Below the pieces are notes generated by a model. That model was not told the DNA's origin, made no database searches, and was given only the letters and a program-made list of their open reading frames with translations. Made by a program: the position numbers and the translations under genes. A stretch of 46,982 nucleotides of DNA from positions 1-46,982 of IMG/VR virus record IMGVR_UViG_3300022846_000001, one strand, 5' to 3'. Positions within the stretch are counted from its first letter, which is position 1; each line of letters starts with the position of its first letter. This document shows positions 20,039-28,644 of this stretch, piece after piece. Source of the stretch: a virus.

Positions 20039-21286
20039 ATGCCAAGAGGCTCAAGTGGAATACCTGAACTAAAGCTCAAGGTATTACAAAAATTCATAGA
20101 GAAGTTTAAATCACCTGTCAATACGGTGATATCTTCAATGTTCCCGTCCAGCAAATCTCCTTCGTCTACAATTGAATGGGAAAGTCAGACTGGTGGCAGA
20201 GGGATGGCTCCGTTTGTATCCCCGATGTCAGAATCTCCTGAGACGTTTCCCCATGGAGTTGCCAAGCATTCAGCTGAAGCAGCTAACTGGAAAGAGAAGA
20301 TGTCTTTCGGTGAGACCCTCCTGAATAACATCAGGAAAGAAGGAACTACAGCAGGTTACGAGGCTGCATCTCAGAGAATTGCAAAAGAGATGAAAGGTCT
20401 TATTAACAGAAACATGAGACGTAAAGAGTGGATGTTCTCTCAGATGTTGTTCGGTGGCTCTTTTTCTTATGAGAACGAAAGTAGCATTATGGTAAGCGTT
20501 GACTATTCCCTTCCTGATGCAAATCAGGTAACGTTGGCTACTGATTACAAGTGGGACGAAGGTTCCAAGAAAAATATCATTAGTGATATCATAACTGGTA
20601 AGAGAGTGATCTCTGACGCTAATGGTTCTGACGCAACTATAGGTATCTGTAACTCTATCGTTCTTGGATACATGGCTTATGACCCTGCTATTCAGGCACT
20701 TCTGACAAAAAGCACTTATGGTAGCGGTAATCTTTATTCTGGTAATGTTAATGCTATTGTAAATGCTAATCCTGCCGTACTTGCTGACATCCTAGGACTT
20801 GGAACACTCATAGTCTACGATGAAAAATATGAGGTAAGGGCTAAACTGACCGCAGTTGTAACGGCAAGTTCAACTACCGTTGTATCGGTAGATAATACTG
20901 CTGACTTTGAGGTTGGTGGAACGCTTAGGTTCTATGACTCTTCTGCTGGTACATATGAAGATGAGACTATTGCTTCCATTCAGACTGAAGATTCAACTGT
21001 TACAGTTTCAACTGCTCCAGCTACATCTTACAGAGCAGGGGAAGATTATGTTATTATGACTAAGAGATTCATCCCTGACGACCAGTTTACACTTATGGCT
21101 GACAGTGTTGAAGGCACTAAGATTGCTGAATTTAAACAAGCACCTTATGGTCTTGGACGCAGTTGGGGAATGCAGACTTCCAGATGGGATAAAGAAGACC
21201 CTGAAGTTACTTACGTCAGAGTTGAAGACAAGGGACTTCCGGTTCTCTATCACAGGGATGCAATTTACAACTTAACCGTGAACTAG
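20039..21286 (+). CDS. Major capsid protein, lambda E family, with inserted domain
   Basis: A 415-residue protein. EWESQTGGRGMAPFVSPM, the helix with AKHSAEAANWKEKMSF, RRKEWMFSQMLFGGSFSY and RFIPDDQFTLMADS are in the order of gpE-like capsid proteins. Between the YDEKYEVRA and YVIMTKRF blocks is an extra Ser/Thr/Val-rich beta domain, about residues 269-337 (TASSTTVVSVDNTADFEVGG, then ESIQ-like strands). It would sit at the capsid surface if the E fold is kept. Ring-forming capsomers of this protein make the shell. Confidence 0.85.
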   Translation: MPRGSSGIPELKLKVLQKFIEKFKSPVNTVISSMFPSSKSPSSTIEWESQTGGRGMAPFVSPMSESPETFPHGVAKHSAEAANWKEKMSFGETLLNNIRKEGTTAGYEAASQRIAKEMKGLINRNMRRKEWMFSQMLFGGSFSYENESSIMVSVDYSLPDANQVTLATDYKWDEGSKKNIISDIITGKRVISDANGSDATIGICNSIVLGYMAYDPAIQALLTKSTYGSGNLYSGNVNAIVNANPAVLADILGLGTLIVYDEKYEVRAKLTAVVTASSTTVVSVDNTADFEVGGTLRFYDSSAGTYEDETIASIQTEDSTVTVSTAPATSYRAGEDYVIMTKRFIPDDQFTLMADSVEGTKIAEFKQAPYGLGRSWGMQTSRWDKEDPEVTYVRVEDKGLPVLYHRDAIYNLTVN

Positions 21287-21298
21287 GAGGGTAAAGAT

Positions 21299-21778
21299 AT
21301 GAAGCAGAACGAAAAAAACATACTTTTACCTTCTCCGACTTTCGCTAAGCAGGCAACTGAATTTGGGTTGCCTGCGGCCAAGGCTTTCGTTAATGGTGAG
21401 ATTACAGCTGATGTTAATGGTTTACTTGACATAACAAGACAAGCTGGTAAAATAACAGATGTAGCTATTGCTGTTAACGCAAGTGGGTTAGATAATGCAA
21501 ACCCGTTAACGATGGAGGTGGATGTTTATTTAGATGGGGTTACGTGTCTAACCACGAAACCAAAGATAACATACACTAGCGGTGAAGCAAGCCAACAGAT
21601 TAGTACCGCAATATCTGGAGAATATACCGACATTGTTTGTGCTGTACTTGATACAGATGCTGTTGACTTTTCAGAGAACACTATTGTTTCTTTCCAAGCG
21701 AACTTGACTCGTACTGGGTCACCTGGAACTGAGATGGAAGGCTTGTGTGTGTTTGTTAAATATGAACCGTTCTTATAA
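21299..21778 (+). CDS. Hypothetical head protein
   Basis: A 159-residue protein, beta-rich with alternating Val/Thr (KITDVAIAVNASGLDN, MEVDVYLDGVTCLTT). It follows the capsid gene and has the size and character of a head-fibre or minor capsid surface protein, but no family is recognised. AGGAGGGTAAAG precedes the ATG. Confidence 0.6.
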   Translation: MKQNEKNILLPSPTFAKQATEFGLPAAKAFVNGEITADVNGLLDITRQAGKITDVAIAVNASGLDNANPLTMEVDVYLDGVTCLTTKPKITYTSGEASQQISTAISGEYTDIVCAVLDTDAVDFSENTIVSFQANLTRTGSPGTEMEGLCVFVKYEPFL

Positions 21779-21793
21779 CAGGAGTACAATCAG

Positions 21794-22228
21794 ATGAAAA
21801 GACCTGAAAAAGTAAGGGTAAAAGTAAGATGTTTAGCGTTTGGTAACACTAAATATCTTAAGGATAGTGTATTGTCGGGGGCAGAGATAACGCCAAATAT
21901 ATTACGAGAGCTCGCATCTGGGTCAGGGACTTTGGAAGTGGTTATTGCTACTCCAGTAGAGAAACCCAATGGGTTAAAAGCTAACGAAGAGGCTTCTCCC
22001 CCCGATAATACCATAACCGTAGAGGTTGACGTTGAAAAAGAAACTAATGACACTGATACTGAGATGGATAGTAAAAAGGAAGTTGAAGAAGGCACTGAAA
22101 ATAATGAGGGAACATCTGGAACAAAAGATATTAAACCAGAAGAGGTTACAAAAAAAGTAGTAAAAAAGGCACCCACCGTTGCTAAGAAAAAAACGGTGAA
22201 AGAGACCAAAGGGAATAAGAAAAAGTAA
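21794..22228 (+). CDS. Protein with highly charged Lys/Glu tail
   Basis: A 144-residue protein. A small folded-looking N-terminus (MKRPEKVRVKVRCLAFGNTK) leads to an acidic stretch rich in Glu, Thr and Asp, then a Lys/Ala/Pro end (KKVVKKAPTVAKKK) like histone H1 tails. It is likely disordered after residue 60. The N-terminal part could anchor it in the head. DNA binding by the tail is only a suggestion. Confidence 0.6.
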   Translation: MKRPEKVRVKVRCLAFGNTKYLKDSVLSGAEITPNILRELASGSGTLEVVIATPVEKPNGLKANEEASPPDNTITVEVDVEKETNDTDTEMDSKKEVEEGTENNEGTSGTKDIKPEEVTKKVVKKAPTVAKKKTVKETKGNKKK

Positions 22229-22259
22229 TTCCCAACGAGAACCATAGAGGAGAAGAATT

Positions 22260-22712
22260 GTGAGTTTAACCAGAACGACTTTGATAGCTTTATTGGAAGT
22301 AGAGGTTAAGGGTTTATCCACGTATCTTGATGCTGACGACTATGGTAATGCCGTAGACGATGCTGCTAGAGAAACTGGTTGGGCCTTACCCCTGTCTGAT
22401 GCGTTCAAAGAATACTGGTATAAGAACAGGTCTAAAAGACACTTATTCTTCTATCTTCTCAGCGAGAGTGCTCATAAATTTAAAGTAGAGCAGATCAACC
22501 TACAACATCGTTTTGACCACTATAGCATTCTAGTCAAAGATATGGACGAGAAGTTTGCTAAAGTTCAAGAGGATTACCCAGAGTTATTCACATCCGCAGA
22601 TTCTGAATGTTTATTTGGGAGTAAGATTGATGCTGGATTTGCTTATGAGCCACTAACCGGAAGAGACATCACATACGATACATACCAAAAAGTTATAATA
22701 TCCCCAGAATAA
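22260..22712 (+). CDS. Putative head-tail connector protein
   Basis: A 150-residue protein with GTG start after AGAGGAGAAGAATT. Mostly helical at first (LIALLEVEVKGLSTYLDADDYGN, then LSDAFKEYWYKNRSKRHLF), as in head-tail connector (adaptor) proteins of siphoviruses. The family is inferred from size, helix pattern and position after the capsid gene. Confidence 0.55.
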   Translation: MSLTRTTLIALLEVEVKGLSTYLDADDYGNAVDDAARETGWALPLSDAFKEYWYKNRSKRHLFFYLLSESAHKFKVEQINLQHRFDHYSILVKDMDEKFAKVQEDYPELFTSADSECLFGSKIDAGFAYEPLTGRDITYDTYQKVIISPE

Positions 22713-22725
22713 ATGGAGATACACG

Positions 22726-23334
22726 TTGAGTTTAGGAGCAGACCTTAAAGAAACTTATAAAGAAATAGGTATCAAGGTTATTGTAGACGGAAGCGGTGAG
22801 GAGTATATTAAGTATGCACCTAACGCACAAGTTACAAAACCTTTTATCCGAGAGTTCTTTATTGAAGGAAGTATCCCATACGACACCACTCAAGTTATTG
22901 GTAGTATAGTCAGGTTTGACATTTTTAACAAAGACTACATGACTATGAACCTTACCCCCGAATCCCTCGAAAACGAGGTATATAAGTACAGTGGCGTATA
23001 TTACATGAGTAATGTGTCTGGCGAGATATTAAGACCGTCAGGAGAAGCTGTTTGGGATGATGAAACATATCAGAAGGTAACCTCATTTGAGACAATACAA
23101 GCCGATGCATACGCCCTTGAAACAGAACCATTATTTGGAACAGATTTAGATTCTCAATCAGAACTTGGCAATTTGAGTATTGAGAGAGAGGAACTATATA
23201 TACCAACACGTTACGGTATAAAGGCACTTGACAGATATCAACCAGCTTCTGGAGAATACTATCTTGTTGGTGCAGTAATGAGTAGAAGATTTGGTGGTAT
23301 GGATGTGTGTAAGCTTAGCGAAGATAACAGGTAA
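22726..23334 (+). CDS. Putative neck protein
   Basis: A 202-residue protein with TTG start, preceded by TGGAGAT. Mainly beta, with VTKPFIREFFIEGSIPYDT and ERKELYIPTR-like strands (EREELYIPTRYGIKALDRY). It lies last in the uninterrupted head block, at the place of a head completion or adaptor protein. The stop begins the second copy of the stop-adjacent dyad (23332-23353). No named family. Confidence 0.55.
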   Translation: MSLGADLKETYKEIGIKVIVDGSGEEYIKYAPNAQVTKPFIREFFIEGSIPYDTTQVIGSIVRFDIFNKDYMTMNLTPESLENEVYKYSGVYYMSNVSGEILRPSGEAVWDDETYQKVTSFETIQADAYALETEPLFGTDLDSQSELGNLSIEREELYIPTRYGIKALDRYQPASGEYYLVGAVMSRRFGGMDVCKLSEDNR

Positions 23335-23353
23335 CATCGGATTTACGAAGTTG
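23332..23353 (+). repeat. Stop-adjacent dyad element, copy 2
   Basis: TAACATCG-N6-CGAAGTTG, matching 6210-6231 outside the 6-nt centre and again starting at the TAA stop. A looser relative, TAATCG-N5-CGAAG, follows the stop at 31956-31958. It separates the head block from the glycosylation cassette. Confidence 0.4.
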
Positions 23354-23391
23354 CCTAAACCAATCAATCATCATTTAGGAGAAAATAAAAG

Positions 23392-25452
23392 ATGAAGAAA
23401 AAAGTTTTATTCGTTTGTGAACACCCACTTGGTACGACTGGAAACGGTGGTATGATGGCAGGGATTTTGTCACAACTAAACAAAGACGAGTACGATGCAA
23501 CACTTTTCTCTTGCGACCTCCCCCCAAACAATAATAAGAAGATGGCACTCGAACCACTTCCATGTAACATAGTATCTGCAAAAGAAGACAGCGATATGTT
23601 CGGCAAACAGAAGCTGTTAGATTTCTTAAGCCAAACAGATTGTGATATAGTCTTGTTTGTTGGGCATGATATATGGCAGTATGCACCAGTTTATGAAGGA
23701 TTAAAACAACTTCAAAAAGGCGGTAAAACATTTAAAACTGGTGCAATATTCCCATGGGATATCCAAGCAGTAAGAGAAGACTGGGTTAAGTGGATTAATA
23801 ACGTTGACTTCCCTTGTGTATATTCACAGCACGGCCTTGACGCACTCAAACCCGTAGCACCCAACATTAGATATTACAGACCTATGCTACATAGTTCTGA
23901 TAGTTTTAAAGAATTACCATCAGATCAAAACCTCTCAGACAAAAAGAAGATGCTACCCGGACTGTTACAAGATGAGATACTGTTCGGATTCGTAGGCGTT
24001 AATCAAATAAGAAAAGACCTACAGAGACTTCTAAAGGGGTTCTCAATAGCAGTTAAAAAGAACCCAAAGATTATTCTATACCTTCATACCGATATGGTAT
24101 CACCATCAAGATACAACCTTACACAGTATGCAATAGACTGTGGAATACCGAAAGAGAACTTAAGGGCAAAACAACAGGGTGTAACTATCACATTAGAACA
24201 GATGGTTGGGCTATTAAACACCCTCGACTGCCTTATAAACTGCTCCCTACAGGAAGGGTTGTCATGGACACCACTTGAAGCAATGCTTTGTGGAGTACCC
24301 GTTATAGCTTCAGACACTACCGCACAGACCGAACTGGTTAAGGGTGCTGGTGTGTTAGTTCCTAATACCATCCCAACCTATCAACCGCTTGTTGGTGCTC
24401 TTGGTCAGACCTTTATTGACGCACTTGCATGTGACCCTGAAGACATAGCAAAAGCTATCCTAGAAGTTGCAGGTAGCGAAGACTTAAGAAAAAAGATGAA
24501 AGCGGATGGTCTTAAAAAAGGGCAAGAATGGCTTGACGGTGTTTCAGACGTAAACGACCTTTTGAAAGATATGGCTACAGAACAACACAAGTTGAAAACA
24601 CAGAAAACAATGAAAAAAGATGAGGTTCTTTTTGTTCAATACGCATCTGCTGGCGATGTTCTTATGACAACACAGTGCTTTAAAGGAATAAAAGAACGTC
24701 ACCGTGGTAAGAAGCTTGTTTATATGACACAGAGTAAGTTTGCTGGAGTTGTTAAAGATAACCCACATCTTGACGATATCATACCATGGGATGCAAGAGC
24801 TGCTAAGGACTATGCAATAATTTATAACCCCCATGGGCAGAAGATACTACCGGGAAATTTTAACAGTGGAGATGCAAAATTATATGCAATGTATCCTTAC
24901 TTTTGCCACATAAAAGAACCTGATAAGATGTTTATTGCAAAAGACAAGCCAGACATAGAGGGTCTGTTTGATGAAGATTATATAGTTATAAATACGTCAG
25001 GTGCTTCCCCTTTTAGGCGATATAAACACATGGGTCTGGCTGTTGCTAATATTGGATATAAGGTAGTTATGGTTGGTTGTAGTTCAGACTTGTCCTGTGA
25101 TTGTGACTTTGACCTAAGAGACAGACTTACCTATACAGAAAGTGCGTACGTAATGGATAAAGCAGTTGGTGCAATAGTTGTGGACAGCTTCTGCTCTCAT
25201 CTTGCTGGTGCAGTAAATACGAAGTCGGTGTGCCTATTTGGCCCTGCACCTGCAAGGGTAGTTGGCCCTAGATATGACGACATAAGTAGGTTGGTGGAAC
25301 TTGAACCAAATAAGCTTGACGTGTGTCCAGTATCTTCAAACTGTTACGGACAACCCGGTTTTAACGTTTGTGATTCTCCCTGTATAAACACTTTGTCCCC
25401 ATTAAAAATTAAGAAAGAACTGCTTAAGTTGATAGGGGGAAACAATGGCTGA
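23392..25452 (+). CDS. Bifunctional GT4-GT9 glycosyltransferase
   Basis: A 686-residue protein with two GT-B enzymes in one chain. Residues 1-395 are GT4-like: GTTGNGGMMAGI near the start, FVGVNQIRKDLQRLLKGFSI, and QEGLSWTPLEAMLCGVPVIA with the paired Glu288 and Glu296. Residues 407-686 are GT9 (heptosyltransferase-like): QYASAGDVLMTTQCF, NTSGASPFRRYK, DSFCSHLAGAV and SVCLFGPAPARVVGP, then a CPVSSNC...CDSPC cluster. It would add two sugars in sequence. It starts a non-structural cassette between neck and tail genes. AGGAG precedes the ATG. Confidence 0.85.
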   Translation: MKKKVLFVCEHPLGTTGNGGMMAGILSQLNKDEYDATLFSCDLPPNNNKKMALEPLPCNIVSAKEDSDMFGKQKLLDFLSQTDCDIVLFVGHDIWQYAPVYEGLKQLQKGGKTFKTGAIFPWDIQAVREDWVKWINNVDFPCVYSQHGLDALKPVAPNIRYYRPMLHSSDSFKELPSDQNLSDKKKMLPGLLQDEILFGFVGVNQIRKDLQRLLKGFSIAVKKNPKIILYLHTDMVSPSRYNLTQYAIDCGIPKENLRAKQQGVTITLEQMVGLLNTLDCLINCSLQEGLSWTPLEAMLCGVPVIASDTTAQTELVKGAGVLVPNTIPTYQPLVGALGQTFIDALACDPEDIAKAILEVAGSEDLRKKMKADGLKKGQEWLDGVSDVNDLLKDMATEQHKLKTQKTMKKDEVLFVQYASAGDVLMTTQCFKGIKERHRGKKLVYMTQSKFAGVVKDNPHLDDIIPWDARAAKDYAIIYNPHGQKILPGNFNSGDAKLYAMYPYFCHIKEPDKMFIAKDKPDIEGLFDEDYIVINTSGASPFRRYKHMGLAVANIGYKVVMVGCSSDLSCDCDFDLRDRLTYTESAYVMDKAVGAIVVDSFCSHLAGAVNTKSVCLFGPAPARVVGPRYDDISRLVELEPNKLDVCPVSSNCYGQPGFNVCDSPCINTLSPLKIKKELLKLIGGNNG

Positions 25453-25633
25453 AAATAAGTTTTATGTTTATGCATGTTTAGACCCAAGAATTGGTAAAAA
25501 ACGGAACAAAGAAGCAAGGTTGAACATGTCAATGACTCAAATAAATAAAAACAAAGAACTAAAGATTAAAAAGTTGTATCAATCTATTATTAATTTAATA
25601 ATAAGAAAGGAACAGGCACTATGTGGATTGTGA
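25445..25633 (+). CDS. Small protein, possible GIY-YIG remnant
   Basis: A 62-residue protein overlapping the transferase stop. Its first 17 residues, MAENKFYVYACLDPRIG, resemble the start of GIY-YIG homing endonucleases (YYVYxxLDPRxxG), but the GIY/YIG catalytic blocks are missing and the rest is a Lys-rich helix. It may be the leftover of a deleted endonuclease, or an unrelated small protein. GGGGGAAACA precedes its ATG. Confidence 0.4.
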   Translation: MAENKFYVYACLDPRIGKKRNKEARLNMSMTQINKNKELKIKKLYQSIINLIIRKEQALCGL

Positions 25634-26361
25634 TGAAGTCAAAAAACGAGGAGAACAGTGTTGAAAGATGTATTTCAGATTTCCATGACGAGTCGTGGGT
25701 TTCAGGTATCAGGGTTGTTGACGGAAAATCTTCTGACTTTACTGTACATTTGTTAAAACAGTTTTCAAAGGTAGAGGTTTTTTCACACGAATATCTGGAT
25801 TTTTATCATGACCAAGAAATTATGCAAGCAAACATAATGTGGTCATACGTACCTAATGGAGAGATTGGGTTCTCTCTTGACTTTGACGAAAGATGCAATG
25901 CGCCATTAAAGAAATTCTTGGCACAGGTCGATGAAGCAAACGAGCTTCCTGAAGGTGCAGACCTTGTACACGTAGCAAGACGAACCGTTGAAGTTATGAG
26001 GCACGAAGACAGCACGTTTGCGATTCTTGATAAAACTGGCTGGCCCATAGAGAGCCACCAGATTGGTCAGTTTCCAGACGCACAACCCCGCATTATGCGT
26101 AAGAACTACAGAATGCACTGGATACAATCGCCTCATCGTACGCTGTGCGGTTTCACAAAAAACCACAACCTCAACACGGACTGTTACATCGAACATTTTG
26201 AAAAAGATGATGTCAGGTCGAGGCGGTGGATTGAGCGTAGATGGCTTAAACCAATAGCATCAAGAAAAGCACTTGGGCTTCCTGCTGACCTGCACGAATG
26301 TCAACCCAAGCCAGAATTCTCAGAAGCTGCTGACATTGGTTACTGGAAGGATATTAAATGA
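25621..26361 (+). CDS. GT-A (GT2-like) glycosyltransferase
   Basis: A 246-residue protein. MWIVMKSKNEENSVERCISDFHD is the N-terminal nucleotide-sugar strand-helix, WVSGIRVVDGKSSD the next strand, and GFSLDFDERC carries the DxD-type metal motif. PRIMRKNYRMHW and PHRTL follow as in small GT2-like enzymes (a GPRIFRK..G-type acceptor region). It should transfer a sugar from a nucleotide donor in the cytoplasm. The 3' end overlaps the methyltransferase start (ATGA). Confidence 0.75.
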   Translation: MWIVMKSKNEENSVERCISDFHDESWVSGIRVVDGKSSDFTVHLLKQFSKVEVFSHEYLDFYHDQEIMQANIMWSYVPNGEIGFSLDFDERCNAPLKKFLAQVDEANELPEGADLVHVARRTVEVMRHEDSTFAILDKTGWPIESHQIGQFPDAQPRIMRKNYRMHWIQSPHRTLCGFTKNHNLNTDCYIEHFEKDDVRSRRWIERRWLKPIASRKALGLPADLHECQPKPEFSEAADIGYWKDIK

Positions 26362-27026
26362 TATATAAAGTATCAGAAGGGCCAATAGCAACAGACGAAC
26401 AAAAGGTTAGAGACTATCTAAAAGAAAAGAACTTTAAGAGAGTTCTTGATATAGGTGGTGTTCATCGTCCATGGGCAAGACCATATGTTACGCACTATGC
26501 AGACCTCATTCACCCCGATACTTGGGCAAAGAGATATCCAGAAATGAAAGAGTATGAGGGTTTTTGGGACAAGGAATTTATGCTTGGTGATGCAGAGACT
26601 TTAAATGCAAAGTGGAAAAATCCTTTTTATAATTTTGACTTTGTAATATGCACTCAAGTTTTGGAACATTTAAGAGACCCTAAAGAGTTTGTTAGAGTGT
26701 TACAGGATATAGCACCTGAAGGTTTTATATCTGTGCCTCACAAGATTTTTGAATTAAGAAAGGGTTTACACTATGGGTATAATTTTAGGGGTGCTATTGC
26801 TCATAGATGGATTAACGATGTTCGTAAAGGTAAGCTTTACATGTACCCGAAGTTGAATTTTATAGAGGCTATGGAGTTTCCTTTTGACACTATTAAACAC
26901 ATACCAGACTTATCTTTTTGGTGGGCCGGTAACAGCATACCTGTTGAAGTAGCTGATGATACGAAATATGATTTACCAGACCCAGCTGAAGCCATGAATA
27001 TTTTTGCAGAAGAAATGGGGAAGTAA
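26358..27026 (+). CDS. SAM-dependent methyltransferase (class I)
   Basis: A 222-residue protein. FKRVLDIGGVHRPWARP is a motif-I-like SAM site, FDFVICTQVLEHLRDPKEF the motif IV region of small-molecule methyltransferases (EHLxDP), and APEGFISVPHKIFELRKG follows. It resembles Methyltransf_11/23 enzymes that act on sugars or other small acceptors. It is coupled by ATGA to the transferase before it and lies 1 base from the next start. Sugar O-methylation is inferred from neighbours. Confidence 0.8.
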   Translation: MIYKVSEGPIATDEQKVRDYLKEKNFKRVLDIGGVHRPWARPYVTHYADLIHPDTWAKRYPEMKEYEGFWDKEFMLGDAETLNAKWKNPFYNFDFVICTQVLEHLRDPKEFVRVLQDIAPEGFISVPHKIFELRKGLHYGYNFRGAIAHRWINDVRKGKLYMYPKLNFIEAMEFPFDTIKHIPDLSFWWAGNSIPVEVADDTKYDLPDPAEAMNIFAEEMGK

Positions 27027-27027
27027 T

Positions 27028-27933
27028 ATGATTACAAACAACACCATAGGAGTTGTTGTGAACTGTGACACCAGACCGGGTTATTTAGATAATGAAACCT
27101 ATTGCGGTAAGATAGGTGGTATGGGTGCTAACGGTGCTAGATCAGCAGACTTTATAATATCAAACGTTTATAACAAGAGAGAGTTCTTTAGAGGATATGA
27201 CATTGAACTAACATTATACATTGACCTTCATACTGCAATAACCAAAGATGTATGGGCAAACATTAAAATAATGGTTGACAGGGGTGATATTGATAATCTT
27301 GTTATCGCAAAACACACAGACATTTATAAAGGTAGAAGGATAAGGCAGTGGCAGGACATTAACTATATTAATGCACTTACGATGTCTAAGAGTAAATATA
27401 TTGCACACTTTGATGCAGACACATCAGCTTACAGAAAGAATGATTCAGATATTATAGATAGGTTTAAGAACATAGTAGATTCTGGAGAATACAAGTATAT
27501 ATCGTATCCGTCTTATCATAGCCCAAACGAAGGTGATGTACCCGGCCAGAACGCTTATCCAACTCCAGACCAAACTGATAAGCCAGACTATTTGTGGGCA
27601 TCAACCAGATTTTTCTTTTGCAAGAGTGAGTCTATAAAACACGATGAGTTTATTAATCTATTAGATGACAGACAGTGGATAGCAGCACACAACGGTAGAC
27701 CTCATAGATATCCAAACGTAACAGAACAGATATTAGGTTTCACAGCTGGAGCGAACAAGGTAATGTTTGCACCTAAAGAGTTAGAAGAGTATATGATTTT
27801 TTGTTGGCACACGTACCATAGTGGTACTATTGACAAGCTAAGGTATCTTACCTATGAAGAAATATATAAATATATAATGGAAACATGCGGTGGCATTTGT
27901 GGCCCGTGTGATGTTAATGAGGTTGGGTTATGA
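27028..27933 (+). CDS. GT2-like glycosyltransferase
   Basis: A 301-residue protein. IGVVVNCDTRPGYLDNETY opens it, SKYIAHFDADTSAYRKND carries the DxD metal motif, and a Cys-rich end (CGGICGPCDV) closes it. The GT-A fold is likely, the sugar is unknown. The ATG at 27028 is preceded by GGGGAAGTAAT; a longer frame from 27004 has no such site. It overlaps the next gene (ATGA). Confidence 0.75.
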   Translation: MITNNTIGVVVNCDTRPGYLDNETYCGKIGGMGANGARSADFIISNVYNKREFFRGYDIELTLYIDLHTAITKDVWANIKIMVDRGDIDNLVIAKHTDIYKGRRIRQWQDINYINALTMSKSKYIAHFDADTSAYRKNDSDIIDRFKNIVDSGEYKYISYPSYHSPNEGDVPGQNAYPTPDQTDKPDYLWASTRFFFCKSESIKHDEFINLLDDRQWIAAHNGRPHRYPNVTEQILGFTAGANKVMFAPKELEEYMIFCWHTYHSGTIDKLRYLTYEEIYKYIMETCGGICGPCDVNEVGL

Positions 27934-28508
27934 TAAAACCTGAAAAAATAAACGATAAGTATTATGTTGAATTGCTTTCTTATGGTGAAGTACATCCAGC
28001 TGGCCCTTCTGCAACTGTGGCAAAAGAGCACTTCGGTGACAAACCTATAACCATCTTAGAGATTGGTGTCTTAAGAGGACACAATGCTCATGCAATGAAC
28101 AAACTACTAAATCCAGAGCTTATGGTTTTAGTAGACCCTTGGGGTTTTTGTGGTGAGACACACGATAGTAATTGGGCAGACACTTGGTTTAGGATACAAG
28201 ATGATGAAAACATTGTAGTGTTAAAAGCAAAATCAGAGTTAGCGTCTAAATTGCTGTCATGTAACTTTGATTTTATTTATATAGACGGTGACCATATTGG
28301 CGGTGAACTTTCACCAACCACCGAAGAAGAAGGTATTAGAAAAGATATTAAGTTATGGTTACCGAGGGTTAATGCTGGTGGTATCTTGGCTGGGCATGAT
28401 TATAATTACGACAATATTGGACTAGAGGTTAACACCGTATTTGGTGATAAAGTAAATCACTCACCGTACATAGAGAATGGAACTCAAGAATGGTGGGTAT
28501 ATGTTTAA
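27930..28508 (+). CDS. SAM methyltransferase (Methyltransf_24-like)
   Basis: A 192-residue protein. ITILEIGVLRGHNAHAMNKL (SAM pocket), VLVDPWGF, FDFIYIDGDHIGGE and GGILAGHDYNYD follow the order of small class I methyltransferases, often found with glycosyltransferases. The Asp-Gly-Asp-His motif and the AGHDY end are strong. It may methylate a sugar hydroxyl or carboxyl. It is coupled to the preceding transferase by overlap. Confidence 0.85.
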   Translation: MIKPEKINDKYYVELLSYGEVHPAGPSATVAKEHFGDKPITILEIGVLRGHNAHAMNKLLNPELMVLVDPWGFCGETHDSNWADTWFRIQDDENIVVLKAKSELASKLLSCNFDFIYIDGDHIGGELSPTTEEEGIRKDIKLWLPRVNAGGILAGHDYNYDNIGLEVNTVFGDKVNHSPYIENGTQEWWVYV

Positions 28509-28526
28509 CAATCTAAAGGAGAAAAT

Positions 28527-28643
28527 ATGATTTATAACGAAGTAGCGTCAAACGATTTATTTACTGAAGACTTGCAGGGTGAAAGAAACAAGGTACAGAC
28601 GTTTTTAAAAGACAATCCAGACCTTTGGAATAGAAAGAATTAA
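28527..28643 (+). CDS. Small hypothetical protein in the cassette
   Basis: A 38-residue frame, MIYNEVASNDLFTEDLQGER then NKVQTFLKDNPDLWNRKN, with AAAGGAGAAAAT as a good ribosome site and the next gene starting 1 base after its stop (TAATATG). Size alone makes it uncertain. The family is not recognised. Confidence 0.5.
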   Translation: MIYNEVASNDLFTEDLQGERNKVQTFLKDNPDLWNRKN

Positions 28644-28644
28644 T

